A DNA stretch of 63,392 nt from Treponema saccharophilum DSM 2985. GTDB lineage: Bacteria; Spirochaetota; Spirochaetia; Treponematales; Treponemataceae. A program made the position numbers and the translations under genes. The stretch spans positions 1 to 63,392 of the forward strand of contig NZ_AGRW01000038.1 in NCBI RefSeq assembly GCF_000255555.1, read 5' to 3'. The notes below the pieces were generated by a model. It worked only from the letters and a program-made list of their open reading frames with translations. It was not told the DNA's origin and did no database searches. Within the stretch, counting starts at the first letter, position 1; each line of letters begins with the position of its first letter. Below, in pieces: positions 45,049-54,082 of the stretch.

Positions 45049-46605
45049 ATGAGGAACTTTGCACGCGCGTTCGCGCTTCTCGCGTCATCATCGCTTCTGC
45101 TCGCGTCCTGCTCCGAAATCGACGGGCAGGACGACGGCTTTTCGGTTGTTTCCGCGACGGAAACCTCGTCTGTTTCGTTCAATTCGGCGCATCCTGTTTT
45201 TCAGGTTTCTCCGACGACGCGCACAGTCGTCATCGACGGTGTCGAGCAGGGCGCCCGCGTCTTTGTCGCGCGCGTGAACCCGACGTCGTATGCCGTCTCC
45301 GCCGACACCGCCCGCTTCGTCGAGTCGTCTTCCGGAATCGCGCGTAAATCTGCGCGCTCCGTTTCCGGCGTTTCTTTCGGCGAGGAGATTTTCGACGACG
45401 GAATATACAGCGTCACCGTGGACGCGGAATTCGAGCCGTCGCGCGCCGCTGCCGCGTCTGTTTCCGGGAAGATTTCCGTTTCGGAAGGCGTCTCGCGCGG
45501 AATCGTCGTCGACCACGCGATTTCGAACGGCTCCGTCTCCGATTTCTACGCCGAGAATTTCGTCATCTCCGCGGTCGGGGAAAACTGCATCGTCTGGATG
45601 AAAAGCACAAGCGGGGCAGTTTACCGCGCGCGCGCAATCGCGGAGAAATTCGATGCGATGTGCGGTTTCATACGGGAATCGTTCGGCGATGAATGCGATG
45701 GAATCTTCATGAGCGCGGGCAGCTGCGTTCCTGCCGGCGGGATAAGCGCGACGGGAACGTTCGTCAACATCGTCGTATACGATATCGGCGGGGATTACGT
45801 CTCCACCGGCTCCGGCTCGATTGCGGGGTATTTCAGCTCGAAGGATTTTTATGCCGAGGGCATCGCGAAAAACACGAACGCGGGAAAATACATCTACATC
45901 GACGAGTATTTCGTGATGAGTCGGTTCGAGCTTGCCGTCTCGACGCTCGCGCACGAATTCCAGCACATGATTCACTTTTACCAGAAAACGGTTTTGCGCG
46001 GCGTGAAAAGCGAGTTGTGGTTCAACGAGATGCTTTCGATGCTCTGCGAGGACCTAATACAGGACAAGATGGGAATTTCCGATTCGAACAGCCCGAAAAA
46101 CAGGCTGCCGCGCTTCATCCGCGATTATTCCGACTGCGGGCTCGAATTCCGCTCCGAATTGACGCTCCTTTCCTATTCCGCCTCGTATGCGTTCGGCGCG
46201 TGGCTTGCCCGCGAATTCGGCGGCATCGCGGTTATCGGCGAGATGGCAAAAAACGCCATGACGGGAATGAAATCCGTTACGGCGGCAGTGGGCACTGTTC
46301 TCGGGCGGGACGTGAGCGCGGAATGGATTCTCTGCCAGTATGCGCAGGCGTGCGTCTTCAACGGCGAGATGGAGTACGATTATCCGACGTTCAACCAGCA
46401 CGAGGGCGCTCTTTCCGCAATCGATTTGTGGAAAGTCGGAAGCCGCCCCACCGGCCCGCTGTTCCTCGGCGCGTCCGACCGCCACGAAATCCGCCCGTTC
46501 GGAATGACGATTTCCGAAGTCGGCGTCGCGGAAGGCGGTTCCGTCCTCCTGTCGCTCAACAGCGAAGGTTCCTCGGCGCAGGAAGTGTTCGTTTTCGTGA
46601 AATAA
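45049..46605 (+). CDS. Lipoprotein zinc metallopeptidase (M30-like)
   Basis: 518 residues. Lipobox LLASC (Cys about 21) after a signal peptide. The metallopeptidase motif HEFQH is at 302-306, followed ~20 residues later by LWFNEMLSMLCED, where the Glu of FNE is the likely third zinc ligand, as in gluzincin-type families such as M30. The N-terminal 200 residues are beta-rich and may be a propeptide or adhesion domain. It should be anchored in a membrane and act outside the cytoplasm. SD AGGAAGGAA upstream. The substrate is unknown. Confidence 0.83.
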   Translation: MRNFARAFALLASSSLLLASCSEIDGQDDGFSVVSATETSSVSFNSAHPVFQVSPTTRTVVIDGVEQGARVFVARVNPTSYAVSADTARFVESSSGIARKSARSVSGVSFGEEIFDDGIYSVTVDAEFEPSRAAAASVSGKISVSEGVSRGIVVDHAISNGSVSDFYAENFVISAVGENCIVWMKSTSGAVYRARAIAEKFDAMCGFIRESFGDECDGIFMSAGSCVPAGGISATGTFVNIVVYDIGGDYVSTGSGSIAGYFSSKDFYAEGIAKNTNAGKYIYIDEYFVMSRFELAVSTLAHEFQHMIHFYQKTVLRGVKSELWFNEMLSMLCEDLIQDKMGISDSNSPKNRLPRFIRDYSDCGLEFRSELTLLSYSASYAFGAWLAREFGGIAVIGEMAKNAMTGMKSVTAAVGTVLGRDVSAEWILCQYAQACVFNGEMEYDYPTFNQHEGALSAIDLWKVGSRPTGPLFLGASDRHEIRPFGMTISEVGVAEGGSVLLSLNSEGSSAQEVFVFVK

Positions 46606-46797
46606 AATGCGCGTGCGCGGTAACGTTTTCGGGCCGCCGCTGTTCTATTGTTGTTGTTCGGCGCGTGGATGGTTGAAGCTCCTCCTTATAAGCCTTGTGC
46701 GCCGTCCTTTTTTATACTCCTTTGGTGGTCGGAATCCGCCGGAACGTCGTTTTGCGGATTCCCCGATTTAAAAAAGCGGAGAAAATGTAAAAAAAGG
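46606..46797. other. Intergenic region without a recognisable gene
   Basis: About 190 bases after the metallopeptidase stop. Frames here do not resemble proteins; nothing further seen. Confidence 0.3.
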
Positions 46798-46828
46798 CTG
46801 CCCGGATTACCCCGGGCAGTTTTTTTTG
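46798..46828 (+). terminator. Rho-independent terminator
   Basis: CTGCCCGG, six-base loop, CCGGGCAG, nine T. Placed ~190 bp after the metallopeptidase gene. Confidence 0.9.
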
Positions 46829-46844
46829 TATCCGCCATCCCCCC

Positions 46845-47060
46845 TTGGAAGGCGCGCCCCGCGTGCCGCGAACGCTTGCTACAACCAAGCCGAACTCAGA
46901 ACGCGAAAGTGGTTTGCAACCCCTTTAGGGAAGGCACGCCCCCGCGTGCCGGCGCACGCTTGCTACAACCAAGCCGAACTCAGAACCCGACAGAGGTTTG
47001 CAAGCGCGCTTGCTCCCGCCAAGCCGAACTTGGAACGCAAAAAAGGTTTGCAAGCGCGCT
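46845..47060. repeat. Family 2 hairpin-repeat array
   Basis: Units of the type GGCACGCCCCCGCGTGCCGG, CGCACGCTTGCTACAACCAAG, CCGAACTCAGAAC and GGTTTGCAAGCGCGCT. Pairing GCTTGC/GCAAGC is kept in each. The right edge merges with the stop codon (TAG, 47061-47059) of the ABC ATPase gene. Confidence 0.75.
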
Positions 47061-47772
47061 AGCCTTCGATTATTTTTCCGTCGGCGATTTTTATGACGTG
47101 GTTTGCCATCTCGACGATTTTCTTGTCGTGCGTGGAGAAAACGAACGTCGTCCCGAGTTCCTCGTTCAGCTTTTTCATGAGCGCGAGAATCTGCTCGCCG
47201 TTCTTGCTGTCGAGGTTTGCCGTCGGCTCGTCCGCGAGGATGAGTGGGGCTTTCGTGACGAGAGCGCGCGCGATTGCGACTCGTTGCCGCTGTCCGCCGG
47301 AAAGTTCGCTCGGCTTGTGCTTCGCGCGGTCGGAAAGCCCGACTTTTTCGAGCAGGAAATCAATCCAGTCCTTCTCCTCGCTTTTCGGGAACGAATTCTT
47401 TCCGAGCGTGAGCGGGAATTCGACGTTCTCGCGGACGTTCAGAACGGGAATCAGGTTGAACGACTGGAAAATGAACGCGAGCTGCGTGCGCCTGAGCTCC
47501 GTGAGCTTCCTGTCGAGCGCGAGCGGGACTTTTCCCGCCGTGAGGTCGGTGCCGCTGTAGACGTCGATTCCGTTCAGGATTAGGCTTCCCGCGCACGGAA
47601 GGTCGGTCAGCCCGATTATGTTCAGCAGTGTCGATTTTCCGGAGCCAGACGGACCTGATATCGCGGCGAATTCTCCTTTTTCTATGGATATGCTCGCGTC
47701 GTCAACTGCCCGCACCTGAACTTTGTCCATCGTGTACGTCTTGCTTATTCCTTTCAGTTCGACGAGATTCAT
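47059..47772 (-). CDS. ABC transporter ATP-binding protein (LolD/MacB-like)
   Basis: 237 residues. Walker A GPSGSGKS, Q-loop FIFQSFNLIPVLNVREN, signature LSGGQRQRVAIARAL, Walker B ILADEPTANLD and H-loop THDKK are complete. The sequence is of the LolD/MacB type, which energises lipoprotein release or macrolide/peptide extrusion with a separate permease. No permease is in the window; the gene is last in its operon and abuts a repeat array. It lies 9 bp after the POTRA barrel gene. Confidence 0.93.
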   Translation of the reverse strand: MNLVELKGISKTYTMDKVQVRAVDDASISIEKGEFAAISGPSGSGKSTLLNIIGLTDLPCAGSLILNGIDVYSGTDLTAGKVPLALDRKLTELRRTQLAFIFQSFNLIPVLNVRENVEFPLTLGKNSFPKSEEKDWIDFLLEKVGLSDRAKHKPSELSGGQRQRVAIARALVTKAPLILADEPTANLDSKNGEQILALMKKLNEELGTTFVFSTHDKKIVEMANHVIKIADGKIIEG

Positions 47773-47781
47773 TTTTTCCTC

Positions 47782-49146
47782 CTACATGCTTATTCCGAGC
47801 GCCGCGGTGAACTGCCCGTATTTTTTCGTCACGTTGTACGACATGCCGAGCGCGACCGCGGGAAACGCGATTTTTGACAGGTACAGCCGTATTCCGGCGT
47901 TCGGCCCGTGGCAGAATTCGTCCATAGAAAAATCCGTGTCCGTGCCGAGCGAGAAATCCTTCGTGAGGACTGCCTCGTAATTCGCGTAGAGCGACGAAAG
48001 CCCGAACGAATACTTTTTCAGCGCGAATTCGATTCCGATGCTCGCTCCTATAATCTTGTCGGTCAGGAATTTGTCGGGAAGAATCGTGCAGCCGACAGCG
48101 CTTCCGCCTTTGTATTCCGAGATGTGCGCCGATTTGTGCCGCTGCGGAAGCACGAAATCGCCCGCGATTTTCCCGACGGCGCGCAATCGTTCCGAGATGA
48201 ACGGCTTCTGGAATCCGAGCTGCATGTTCGCGTCCGCGACGATTCCTGAAAGTTCCGATTCGTCGTCCAATCCGAAATACTTCGACGCGGAAAATTCCGC
48301 CGAGATTTTCGTCGCCGAGCTGAACCAGCCGTTCCAGTCCGACATCAGGAAATTCCACGACGCGGAAAGCGAGCCGATTTTCGCGGAATCGACCGACGCC
48401 GCTGGTTTTCCGTCGCGCTCGTCCGCGCTTATCGTGCTGAATCCCGCCGAAACCGAGAGCATATTTTTCTCCGTAATCTTTTCCGCGACAGATAATTTCG
48501 CGCTGCCGGAAAGGTTCCTGTATTCGAGCGCTTTTTTGTTGTCGAGCCCCACGACTTTCGGCTCGTTCTTCGACACCGATGCGAAGGCGCTCAGCCCCGG
48601 CGTCCCGTCGTTCCGCGGAGGGCGGGCAACCGACGCGATTCCCGCGATTGACGATGACGAATAGAATCCGCCGACCATGAACATGTCCTTCACGCCGAAC
48701 GCGTTCGTGTCCATGACGATTGCGCCCGCGCTGAACCCGCCCGACGAGACCATCGCGAACGGAAGGGGGATGAACGTCATCTTCTCCGTCACCTCGACGA
48801 CGATTCCGGCGCTCTGCCCGTCAATGTCCCTGAACGATACGGAAAACGTCTCGAACAGCCCCTCGGACTGCAAATCGTTCTCGATGTCGTGCAGGTTTGT
48901 CTCCGAAACGGTTTTCCCGAGGTGCTTTTCGTATTCTTTCTTTAAAAAAGATTCCCTCGTCCGCGTAAGCCCCGTGAACGAAATCTCCGTGACGACGAGG
49001 TTTCCGTCTATGGAATCCCGCGCGCTTTCCGTCCCGTTTTCTTCCGGAGAAATGCGTGCGGGCGCAAGGAGCGCGATTGCGGCGAATGCAAGCGCGCCGC
49101 GGATGGATTGAATTTTCCTTCTCAATTGATTTTCCTGTGATTTCAT
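47782..49146 (-). CDS. POTRA-domain outer-membrane barrel protein (Omp85-like)
   Basis: 454 residues. After a signal sequence (about 12-35), one POTRA-like domain is seen (VVTEISFTGLTRTRESFLKK, FETFSVSFRDID, about 55-130), then barrel strands to the C-terminus. This is smaller than BamA or TamA and has only one POTRA, as in short Omp85 relatives. The C-terminus (ALGISM) lacks the usual terminal Phe. ATG 49146 is the start of the signal peptide; a longer frame is discarded. It is co-transcribed with an ABC ATPase. Confidence 0.8.
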   Translation of the reverse strand: MKSQENQLRRKIQSIRGALAFAAIALLAPARISPEENGTESARDSIDGNLVVTEISFTGLTRTRESFLKKEYEKHLGKTVSETNLHDIENDLQSEGLFETFSVSFRDIDGQSAGIVVEVTEKMTFIPLPFAMVSSGGFSAGAIVMDTNAFGVKDMFMVGGFYSSSSIAGIASVARPPRNDGTPGLSAFASVSKNEPKVVGLDNKKALEYRNLSGSAKLSVAEKITEKNMLSVSAGFSTISADERDGKPAASVDSAKIGSLSASWNFLMSDWNGWFSSATKISAEFSASKYFGLDDESELSGIVADANMQLGFQKPFISERLRAVGKIAGDFVLPQRHKSAHISEYKGGSAVGCTILPDKFLTDKIIGASIGIEFALKKYSFGLSSLYANYEAVLTKDFSLGTDTDFSMDEFCHGPNAGIRLYLSKIAFPAVALGMSYNVTKKYGQFTAALGISM

Positions 49147-49288
49147 GAAGCCCCGGATTCGTTTTCCCAAAATCGATGCTCGATGTTTTGCGGGACTTTC
49201 GGCAATGATAAAAAATAAACGGCGTTCGGACAACACTCGCCGCGGGCGTGTTGTCTTTTTCGCGCTGTTTTGCTATCGTCGGAACCAT

Positions 49289-49651
49289 ATGGCTATGAGC
49301 AGGAATGTCGTGAAAATCGCGAAAATCGCGGAATGGGTCGGGGTAGGGATAATCCTTTTTGGTGTGGCGCTGTTTTCCGTTATTTACGTGAGGAAAATTC
49401 GCGTTTCCGTCGCGCATTATTCCGCGCTGCTGTGGATTTTGGGGTTCGGGCTTCTGTGCTACGTCCCGCAGGGATTCGTCAGGTTCTTCCAGAAGAGAAG
49501 CGAGGCGGAGGAGCTGTCCGCATCGTCGCCCGCCGAGTCCGAGCTTGCCTCGAAAGCCGCGGTCACGCTCAAAAGAACGCTCGCGCTGAAAATAATCGTC
49601 GCCGCCGTCCTGATAATTTACGGCGCCCTGAAATTCCTCGGGCTTCGCTGA
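49289..49651 (+). CDS. Small membrane protein, function unknown
   Basis: 120 residues with three predicted membrane helices (about 14-33, 44-60 and 96-115) and a charged Ala/Ser/Glu-rich segment between the second and third. ATG 49289 (MAMSRN) or ATG 49295 could be used. No recognised family. Divergent from the POTRA barrel gene. Confidence 0.6.
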   Translation: MAMSRNVVKIAKIAEWVGVGIILFGVALFSVIYVRKIRVSVAHYSALLWILGFGLLCYVPQGFVRFFQKRSEAEELSASSPAESELASKAAVTLKRTLALKIIVAAVLIIYGALKFLGLR

Positions 49652-49654
49652 GCC

Positions 49655-49813
49655 TTATTCGTCCGCGTCGTCGTCCTCATCCTCCTCGATTTTGTCGAAA
49701 AGCCGTGCAAGAAAATCGAGCATGATGAATTTGAAGTCGGTATGGATGACGAGCGAGCAGAAAAGATAAACCGAGAAAATAATAAACGCGAAGACATACA
49801 ATCCATGATTCAT
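49655..49813 (-). CDS. Possible 52-residue single-helix membrane protein
   Basis: MNHGLYVFAFIIFSVYLFCS opens a helix, followed by LDFLARLFDKIEEDEDDDADE in two parts; hydrophobic helix then acidic tail is protein-like. It is convergent with the preceding gene (3 bp between stops). SD is weak. Upstream frame runs into repeats and is not used. Confidence 0.45.
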   Translation of the reverse strand: MNHGLYVFAFIIFSVYLFCSLVIHTDFKFIMLDFLARLFDKIEEDEDDDADE

Positions 49814-49837
49814 GATTTTCGATTCTACCGAAAACCC

Positions 49838-50236
49838 GCGCAGAAAAACAACACAAGCCCGACGTTCCATTTTACCCCGACGATTTCCAGTCATCCCGCG
49901 CAATTCCACAACGGCGCACCCCCGCGAAGCATGTGCTGCGTACGCACGCTCCATTTAGTAAGGGAAAACGCTCCAGAACGACGTGCGCCTTTTTTACCTC
50001 GACGATTTCCCGGCTTAACCGCGCAATTCCACCAAGGCGCACACCCGTGAAGCGGGTGCTGCGAGCGCACGCTCCATTTAGTAAGGGAAAACGCCCCAGA
50101 ACGACGTGCGAATTTTTTACCCCGACGATTTCCAGTCATCCCGCGCAATTCCACCAAGGCGCACACCCTCGAAGCATGTGCTGCGAGCGCACGCTCCATT
50201 TAGTAAGGGAAAACGCTTCGTAACTTCGCGTGCGCC
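49838..50236. repeat. Family 1 hairpin-repeat array E (variant subfamily)
   Basis: Three units. Inner hairpins include CACCCG/CGGGTG (50042-50058). The outer pair is CGCACG (50066-50071) with CGTGCG (50105-50110). The linker is TCCATTTAGTAAGGGAAAACG instead of the AACGATAAACGCG type, yet the two pairings are retained. Lies between divergent transcription units. Confidence 0.85.
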
Positions 50237-50246
50237 AGTTCCTAAA

Positions 50247-50273
50247 TATGACAAAATTCAATAAAATGTCAAA
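50247..50273. promoter_or_regulatory. Palindromic operator TATGACA-N13-TGTCA upstream of the methyltransferase/TetR operon
   Basis: TATGACA (50247-50253) and TGTCA (50267-50271) with the same 13-bp spacer as before fabV; most positions of the whole element are identical. It overlaps a possible promoter TTCCTA (50239-50244), 17 bp, TAAAAT (50262-50267). Confidence 0.55.
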
Positions 50274-50502
50274 ATAAAATGCCGTGTCCGGTTATGCGGG
50301 GCGATGCGCGAAAGAAATCGGTTGGACATTCGGGGAAATCCGCTTCGCCGGTGGGCAGGGCAAAACAGAGAGCGGCTGTTCGGAAAACATGTTTCGGGCA
50401 GCTCCGTTTGTGCTGTTCCGTTTCGGAAATGCGATTCCGGGCGGATTCTTCTTTTTCATGTGGCTGCCCGTTTTTTCGGGCGGCGTATTTTCGGGGGAGT
50501 TT

Positions 50503-51765
50503 ATGAACAATCTTGTGGCGTTGTGTGCTGTTGGGGCGGAAAAGATTTTGGGGAACGAGATAAAGACGCTCGGGTGCAGGCTCGACCCGTCGCGGCCGAA
50601 TCTTCCGGGGCGCGTTTTTTTTACGGGCGACGACGACGCGCTTTTCAGGGCGAATCTGTGCCTCAGGACGGCCGACCGCGTTTACCTTCGGATGGCGTTT
50701 TTCCGCGCGGAGGATTTCGACCAGCTTTTTGACGGGGTGTATGCCGTTCCGTGGCAGGATTTTTTCAGGAAGGACACGCGCGTCGTCGTGGACAAGGTGC
50801 GCACGTTCAAGTCGAAGCTGAATTCGGAACACGCCGTTCAGGGAATCTGCCTCAAGGCGATTTACAAGAAGCTCGGTGACGTTTGGCGGATGTCGACGCT
50901 TCCGGAAAGCGGCGAGCGGTGCGATGTCAGGGTGTACATCGACGAGAACGATGTTTCCGTCCTCCTCGACTTGAGCGGGCTTCCGCTTCACAAGCGCGGG
51001 TACAGGACTGACGGGGGAATGGCGCCGCTGCGCGAGACGACTGCCGCCGCCCTGCTCCAGATGATGATGTGGCGGAGGCGCACGCCGCTTCACGACCCGT
51101 TTTCCGGCTCGGGGACGATTGCGATTGAGGCGGCGCTGTACGCTTTCAATGTCGCGCCCGGATTCGGAAGGCGGTTCGCGCTTGAGAACATGCCGATTTT
51201 CAATCCGTCGCGCGCGCGGGAGATTCGGATTGAGGAGGCGTCGAAAATCCGCACTGACGTCGAGGTGCGCATCACGGGAACGGACGTCGACCCGGGTGCC
51301 GTCCAGCGCGCCACGTCGAACGCGGAGCACGCCCTCGTCATGGCGGGACGCGCGCTTCAGATGGTCGGGAGCGACGCTCATCTTCCGCGCCCCGATTTTG
51401 CGGTCTCGTCGTTCAGCGATATCCGCGCGCCCTACGATGACGGAATCATCATCTGCAATCCTCCGTACGGCGAGCGTCTCGGCGACGAGGCGCAGGCTGC
51501 CGAGCTTTATCGCTCGATGTCGTCGATATTCGACGATTTCCCGGGCTGGAAGGTCGGCGTCATAACGGCGCACTCTCGGTTTCAGGAATGCATCGGGCGG
51601 TATGCGTCCGCGCTCAAATCAATAAAATCAGGAAACCTCGACACGACGTTCTACATCTACGACGGGACGGAAAAGCCGCGTCCTGCCGACGGAAACAGGC
51701 GTCCCCGCGCGCGCGCGTCGTCTTCCGGAACGAGGGGCGGAAAATTCCGCAAGGATGAATTCTAA
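50503..51765 (+). CDS. THUMP-domain class I SAM-dependent RNA methyltransferase (RlmL/YpsC-like)
   Basis: 420 residues. The N-terminal ~160 are a THUMP RNA-binding domain with an NFLD-like start (NLVALCAVGAEKILGNEIKT). SAM-binding DPFSGSGTIAIEAAL is near 195 and the catalytic NPPYGERLGDE near 325, as in RlmL-type 23S rRNA guanine-N2 methyltransferases. SD GGGGGAG before ATG 50503 is clear; the frame from 50284 reads leader sequence. TetR follows with no intergenic space. Confidence 0.9.
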   Translation: MNNLVALCAVGAEKILGNEIKTLGCRLDPSRPNLPGRVFFTGDDDALFRANLCLRTADRVYLRMAFFRAEDFDQLFDGVYAVPWQDFFRKDTRVVVDKVRTFKSKLNSEHAVQGICLKAIYKKLGDVWRMSTLPESGERCDVRVYIDENDVSVLLDLSGLPLHKRGYRTDGGMAPLRETTAAALLQMMMWRRRTPLHDPFSGSGTIAIEAALYAFNVAPGFGRRFALENMPIFNPSRAREIRIEEASKIRTDVEVRITGTDVDPGAVQRATSNAEHALVMAGRALQMVGSDAHLPRPDFAVSSFSDIRAPYDDGIIICNPPYGERLGDEAQAAELYRSMSSIFDDFPGWKVGVITAHSRFQECIGRYASALKSIKSGNLDTTFYIYDGTEKPRPADGNRRPRARASSSGTRGGKFRKDEF

Positions 51766-52365
51766 ATGGCGATAATCGTTGAGCACGACAAGCGTAAGCG
51801 CGACATATTGGAAAAATCGCTTGAGCTTTTCTGCAGGGAAGGATTCGACGACGTGACGTTCCAGAAAATCGCCGACGCGTGCGGCGTCACCAGGACGACG
51901 CTCTACATTTATTTCCGGAACAAGCAGGAAATTTTCGTCTGGAGCATCCGCCACCTGACGGAGCAGATTGAGCGCAGGCTCGTCGAGATAATCGACGACA
52001 AGACGATTTCCGCGGACGAATGCCTCAGGCAGGTTGTCTGCTGGATTGTCACCGAATGCGGAAACTACCACCGGCTTTTCAAGGTCCTTCTTCCGTACCT
52101 GATTTCAATCGAGAAGGAGGGAATCGATTCCGGCTCCCGCGTGCGCCGGCGCGTCATCAGGATAAAGCACATCCTCAATTCGATTCTCATCCGCGGGACG
52201 AAGGAGGGCGTGTTCAAGCCGATTCCCATCAAGGTGATGAACGGGATGTTCTACGGTTTCATCGAGATGACGATGTTCCGCATCGCGATAATGGGCGAAT
52301 TCGACGCGAAGGAAATCTGCGACATGGTTTCCGTTGCCGTGGACGGGATTACGCTCAAAAAATGA
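51766..52365 (+). CDS. TetR/AcrR-family transcriptional regulator
   Basis: 199 residues. N-terminal HTH (about 10-55): RDILEKSLELFCREGFDDVT, FQKIADACGVTRTTLYIYF. The helical C-terminal domain should bind a small effector. The ATG directly follows the methyltransferase stop (TAAATG). The palindrome 1.5 kb upstream, at the operon promoter, and its twin at fabV are candidate targets, which would make this a fatty-acid-related regulator; this is an inference. Confidence 0.9.
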   Translation: MAIIVEHDKRKRDILEKSLELFCREGFDDVTFQKIADACGVTRTTLYIYFRNKQEIFVWSIRHLTEQIERRLVEIIDDKTISADECLRQVVCWIVTECGNYHRLFKVLLPYLISIEKEGIDSGSRVRRRVIRIKHILNSILIRGTKEGVFKPIPIKVMNGMFYGFIEMTMFRIAIMGEFDAKEICDMVSVAVDGITLKK

Positions 52366-52455
52366 CGGCGGATTTTCCGTTTGCCGTTTTATTAAGGCTT
52401 TTTACAAGAAAAATATGATATGCTTGTGGAAATCCAACACAACAGGAGAATTGCA

Positions 52456-52719
52456 ATGGCTGAAGAGAAAGTTCAGAAGAAGACGCCGGCTGAAATAGAG
52501 CCGCTCGTGAAGGAAGCCCTTGAGATGTTCCGCCCCCAGCTTCAGGCGGACGGCGGCGATATGGAATACATTTCCATCGACGAGGATTTGAACGTCCATC
52601 TACGCCTCACCGGTGCGTGCGGAAGCTGCCCGATGGCGACGATGACGCTCAAGATGGGCGTCGAGCGCTATCTGAAGGACGCGTGCCCCGACGTGCGCGA
52701 GGTCATCCAGGAGATGTAG
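52456..52719 (+). CDS. NifU-like Fe-S scaffold protein
   Basis: 87 residues, a single NifU C-terminal domain. GACGSCPMATMTLKMGVE contains the CxxC that holds a transient Fe-S cluster, and LQADGGDMEYIS precedes it. ATG 52456 has AGGAGAAT as SD; the longer frame starts in the leader. Expected role: cytosolic Fe-S cluster carrier. Single gene with a terminator. Confidence 0.93.
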   Translation: MAEEKVQKKTPAEIEPLVKEALEMFRPQLQADGGDMEYISIDEDLNVHLRLTGACGSCPMATMTLKMGVERYLKDACPDVREVIQEM

Positions 52720-52760
52720 CGGGAATGCCGCAATAAAATGCGGCCGCCCTTTTTTGCAGT

Positions 52761-52803
52761 GTGCCCCAAACGGTGAAGCCGCTTTTGGGGCGCATTTTTT
52801 TTA
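52761..52803. terminator. Terminator between nifU-like gene and the 52801 gene
   Basis: TGCCCCAAA and TTTGGGGC with a 13-base loop, then GCATTTTTTTT. Closes the NifU transcript; the minus-strand gene's stop lies in its T-tract. Confidence 0.85.
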
Positions 52804-53211
52804 CGGCATTTCCTCGACGTCGAGGTAGAAATATTCGAATCCGTATTTGTTCGTCACGGAATACGTTCCCGTTATCTCGATTTCCTCCATGTCCTTGGGG
52901 AAGTCTATCGGGTATTTCTTGTTCCCTCGCGGGATGAAGTCAAGACCGATTTGGCAGCACGCCGTGGCGTCGTAAATCATCACCGAGTAGAATTTCGCGC
53001 CGTCGCGCTCGCCTTCCGTCATGAAGAACGAGCCTTTTATGCGCATCGTCTTCCCGATGTACTTTTCCTGGTCAAAGCAGATGTTGTAGAGCATCGCGTA
53101 TGCCATCGTTTTTCCCATTTTCGTGAAATCGATGTCGATTTTCTTTGCCGCGGGGAATGCGGAGCTGAAAACGGACAGGAAAAAGATTCCCGCAACGATA
53201 CATTTCCTCAA
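52801..53211 (-). CDS. Secreted OB-fold-like protein of the metal transporter locus
   Basis: 136 residues with a signal peptide (about 1-22, ending AFPAAKK). The mature part reads as an OB-like barrel: YIGKTMRIKGSF, SVMIYDATACCQIGLDF, IEITGTY. The CC pair in the middle strand is reminiscent of OB domains in DUF1980-type proteins. Placed 25 bp after the ABC permease, it may be a periplasmic metal-handling protein; this is inferred from context. Confidence 0.7.
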   Translation of the reverse strand: MRKCIVAGIFFLSVFSSAFPAAKKIDIDFTKMGKTMAYAMLYNICFDQEKYIGKTMRIKGSFFMTEGERDGAKFYSVMIYDATACCQIGLDFIPRGNKKYPIDFPKDMEEIEITGTYSVTNKYGFEYFYLDVEEMP

Positions 53212-53236
53212 ATTGTGCCTCCTGAAAAATCGTTTC

Positions 53237-54082
53237 CTACTTTCCCAGAATCTTACCGATTGCGAAGCAGATTGCGAAGGATGCGATGTCGACGGCGACG
53301 ATTGTCGAGCCGACCGGCGTCGAGGCGAGAATCGAGATGAGAATTCCCGCGAGCGTGCAGAAAACGGAAATCGCGCACGAAAGCACCGTGACTTTTTTGA
53401 AGCTTGATGCGAGCCTCATCGCGGAAATCGACGGGAAAATCACGAGCGCGGAGATGAGCAGCGAGCCGACGAGTTTCATCGCAAGGACGATTACCGTCGC
53501 GATAAGCACCGCCACGATGAGGTTCATCATGCCGACTTTCGTCCCGCACGATTTGGAGAAATCCTCGTCGAACGTAATCGCGAAAATCTTGTTGTAGAAG
53601 AGTATGAACAGCGCGACGACGATTGCCGAGATGATAGCCGAGAAGATGACCTCCTCGTTCGTCAGAGTGAGTATCGCCGCCGAGCCGAACAGCGTCCCGC
53701 ACGCGTCTCCCGCAACGTTCGACGAAGACGGGAAGACGTTCAGCACCAGATAGCCGAGCGACAGCGCGCCGACCGAAATCATCGCGATCGCGGCGTCTCC
53801 TTTTATGCGCCTGTTCCTTCCCATGCACAGAAGCGCGATTGCGCAGAGAATCGTCACGGGAAGAGTCAGAATCGACTTGTCCGCCAAATCCATCGCCGTC
53901 GCCACCGACATAGCGCCGAACGCGACGTGCGACAGCCCGTCACCGATAAGCGAGAACCGCTTCAGCACGAGCGTGACCCCGAGCAGCGACGAGCAGAGCG
54001 TGATGAGGACGCCTGCGATGAGCGCGCGCTGGGTGACATCGAAATTCAAATAGAAAACAAGCTGCTCCCACACTTCCGTCAT
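53237..54082 (-). CDS. Zinc/manganese-type ABC transporter permease
   Basis: 281 residues of the ABC-3 family (ZnuB/MntB/TroC). Eight or so hydrophobic helices; LVLKRFSLIGDGLSHVAFGA, the permease coupling-region motif, and LVGSLLISALVIFPSISAMRLA near the C-terminus are typical. ATG 54082 overlaps the ATPase stop (ATGA). Metal preference cannot be set. No solute-binding protein is in the window. Confidence 0.93.
   Translation of the reverse strand: MTEVWEQLVFYLNFDVTQRALIAGVLITLCSSLLGVTLVLKRFSLIGDGLSHVAFGAMSVATAMDLADKSILTLPVTILCAIALLCMGRNRRIKGDAAIAMISVGALSLGYLVLNVFPSSSNVAGDACGTLFGSAAILTLTNEEVIFSAIISAIVVALFILFYNKIFAITFDEDFSKSCGTKVGMMNLIVAVLIATVIVLAMKLVGSLLISALVIFPSISAMRLASSFKKVTVLSCAISVFCTLAGILISILASTPVGSTIVAVDIASFAICFAIGKILGK

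Noticed and set aside
50284-50502. N-terminal extension of the RNA methyltransferase from ATG 50284
   Set aside because: The THUMP homology begins at 50503, where a strong SD is present; the extension reads promoter-leader sequence.
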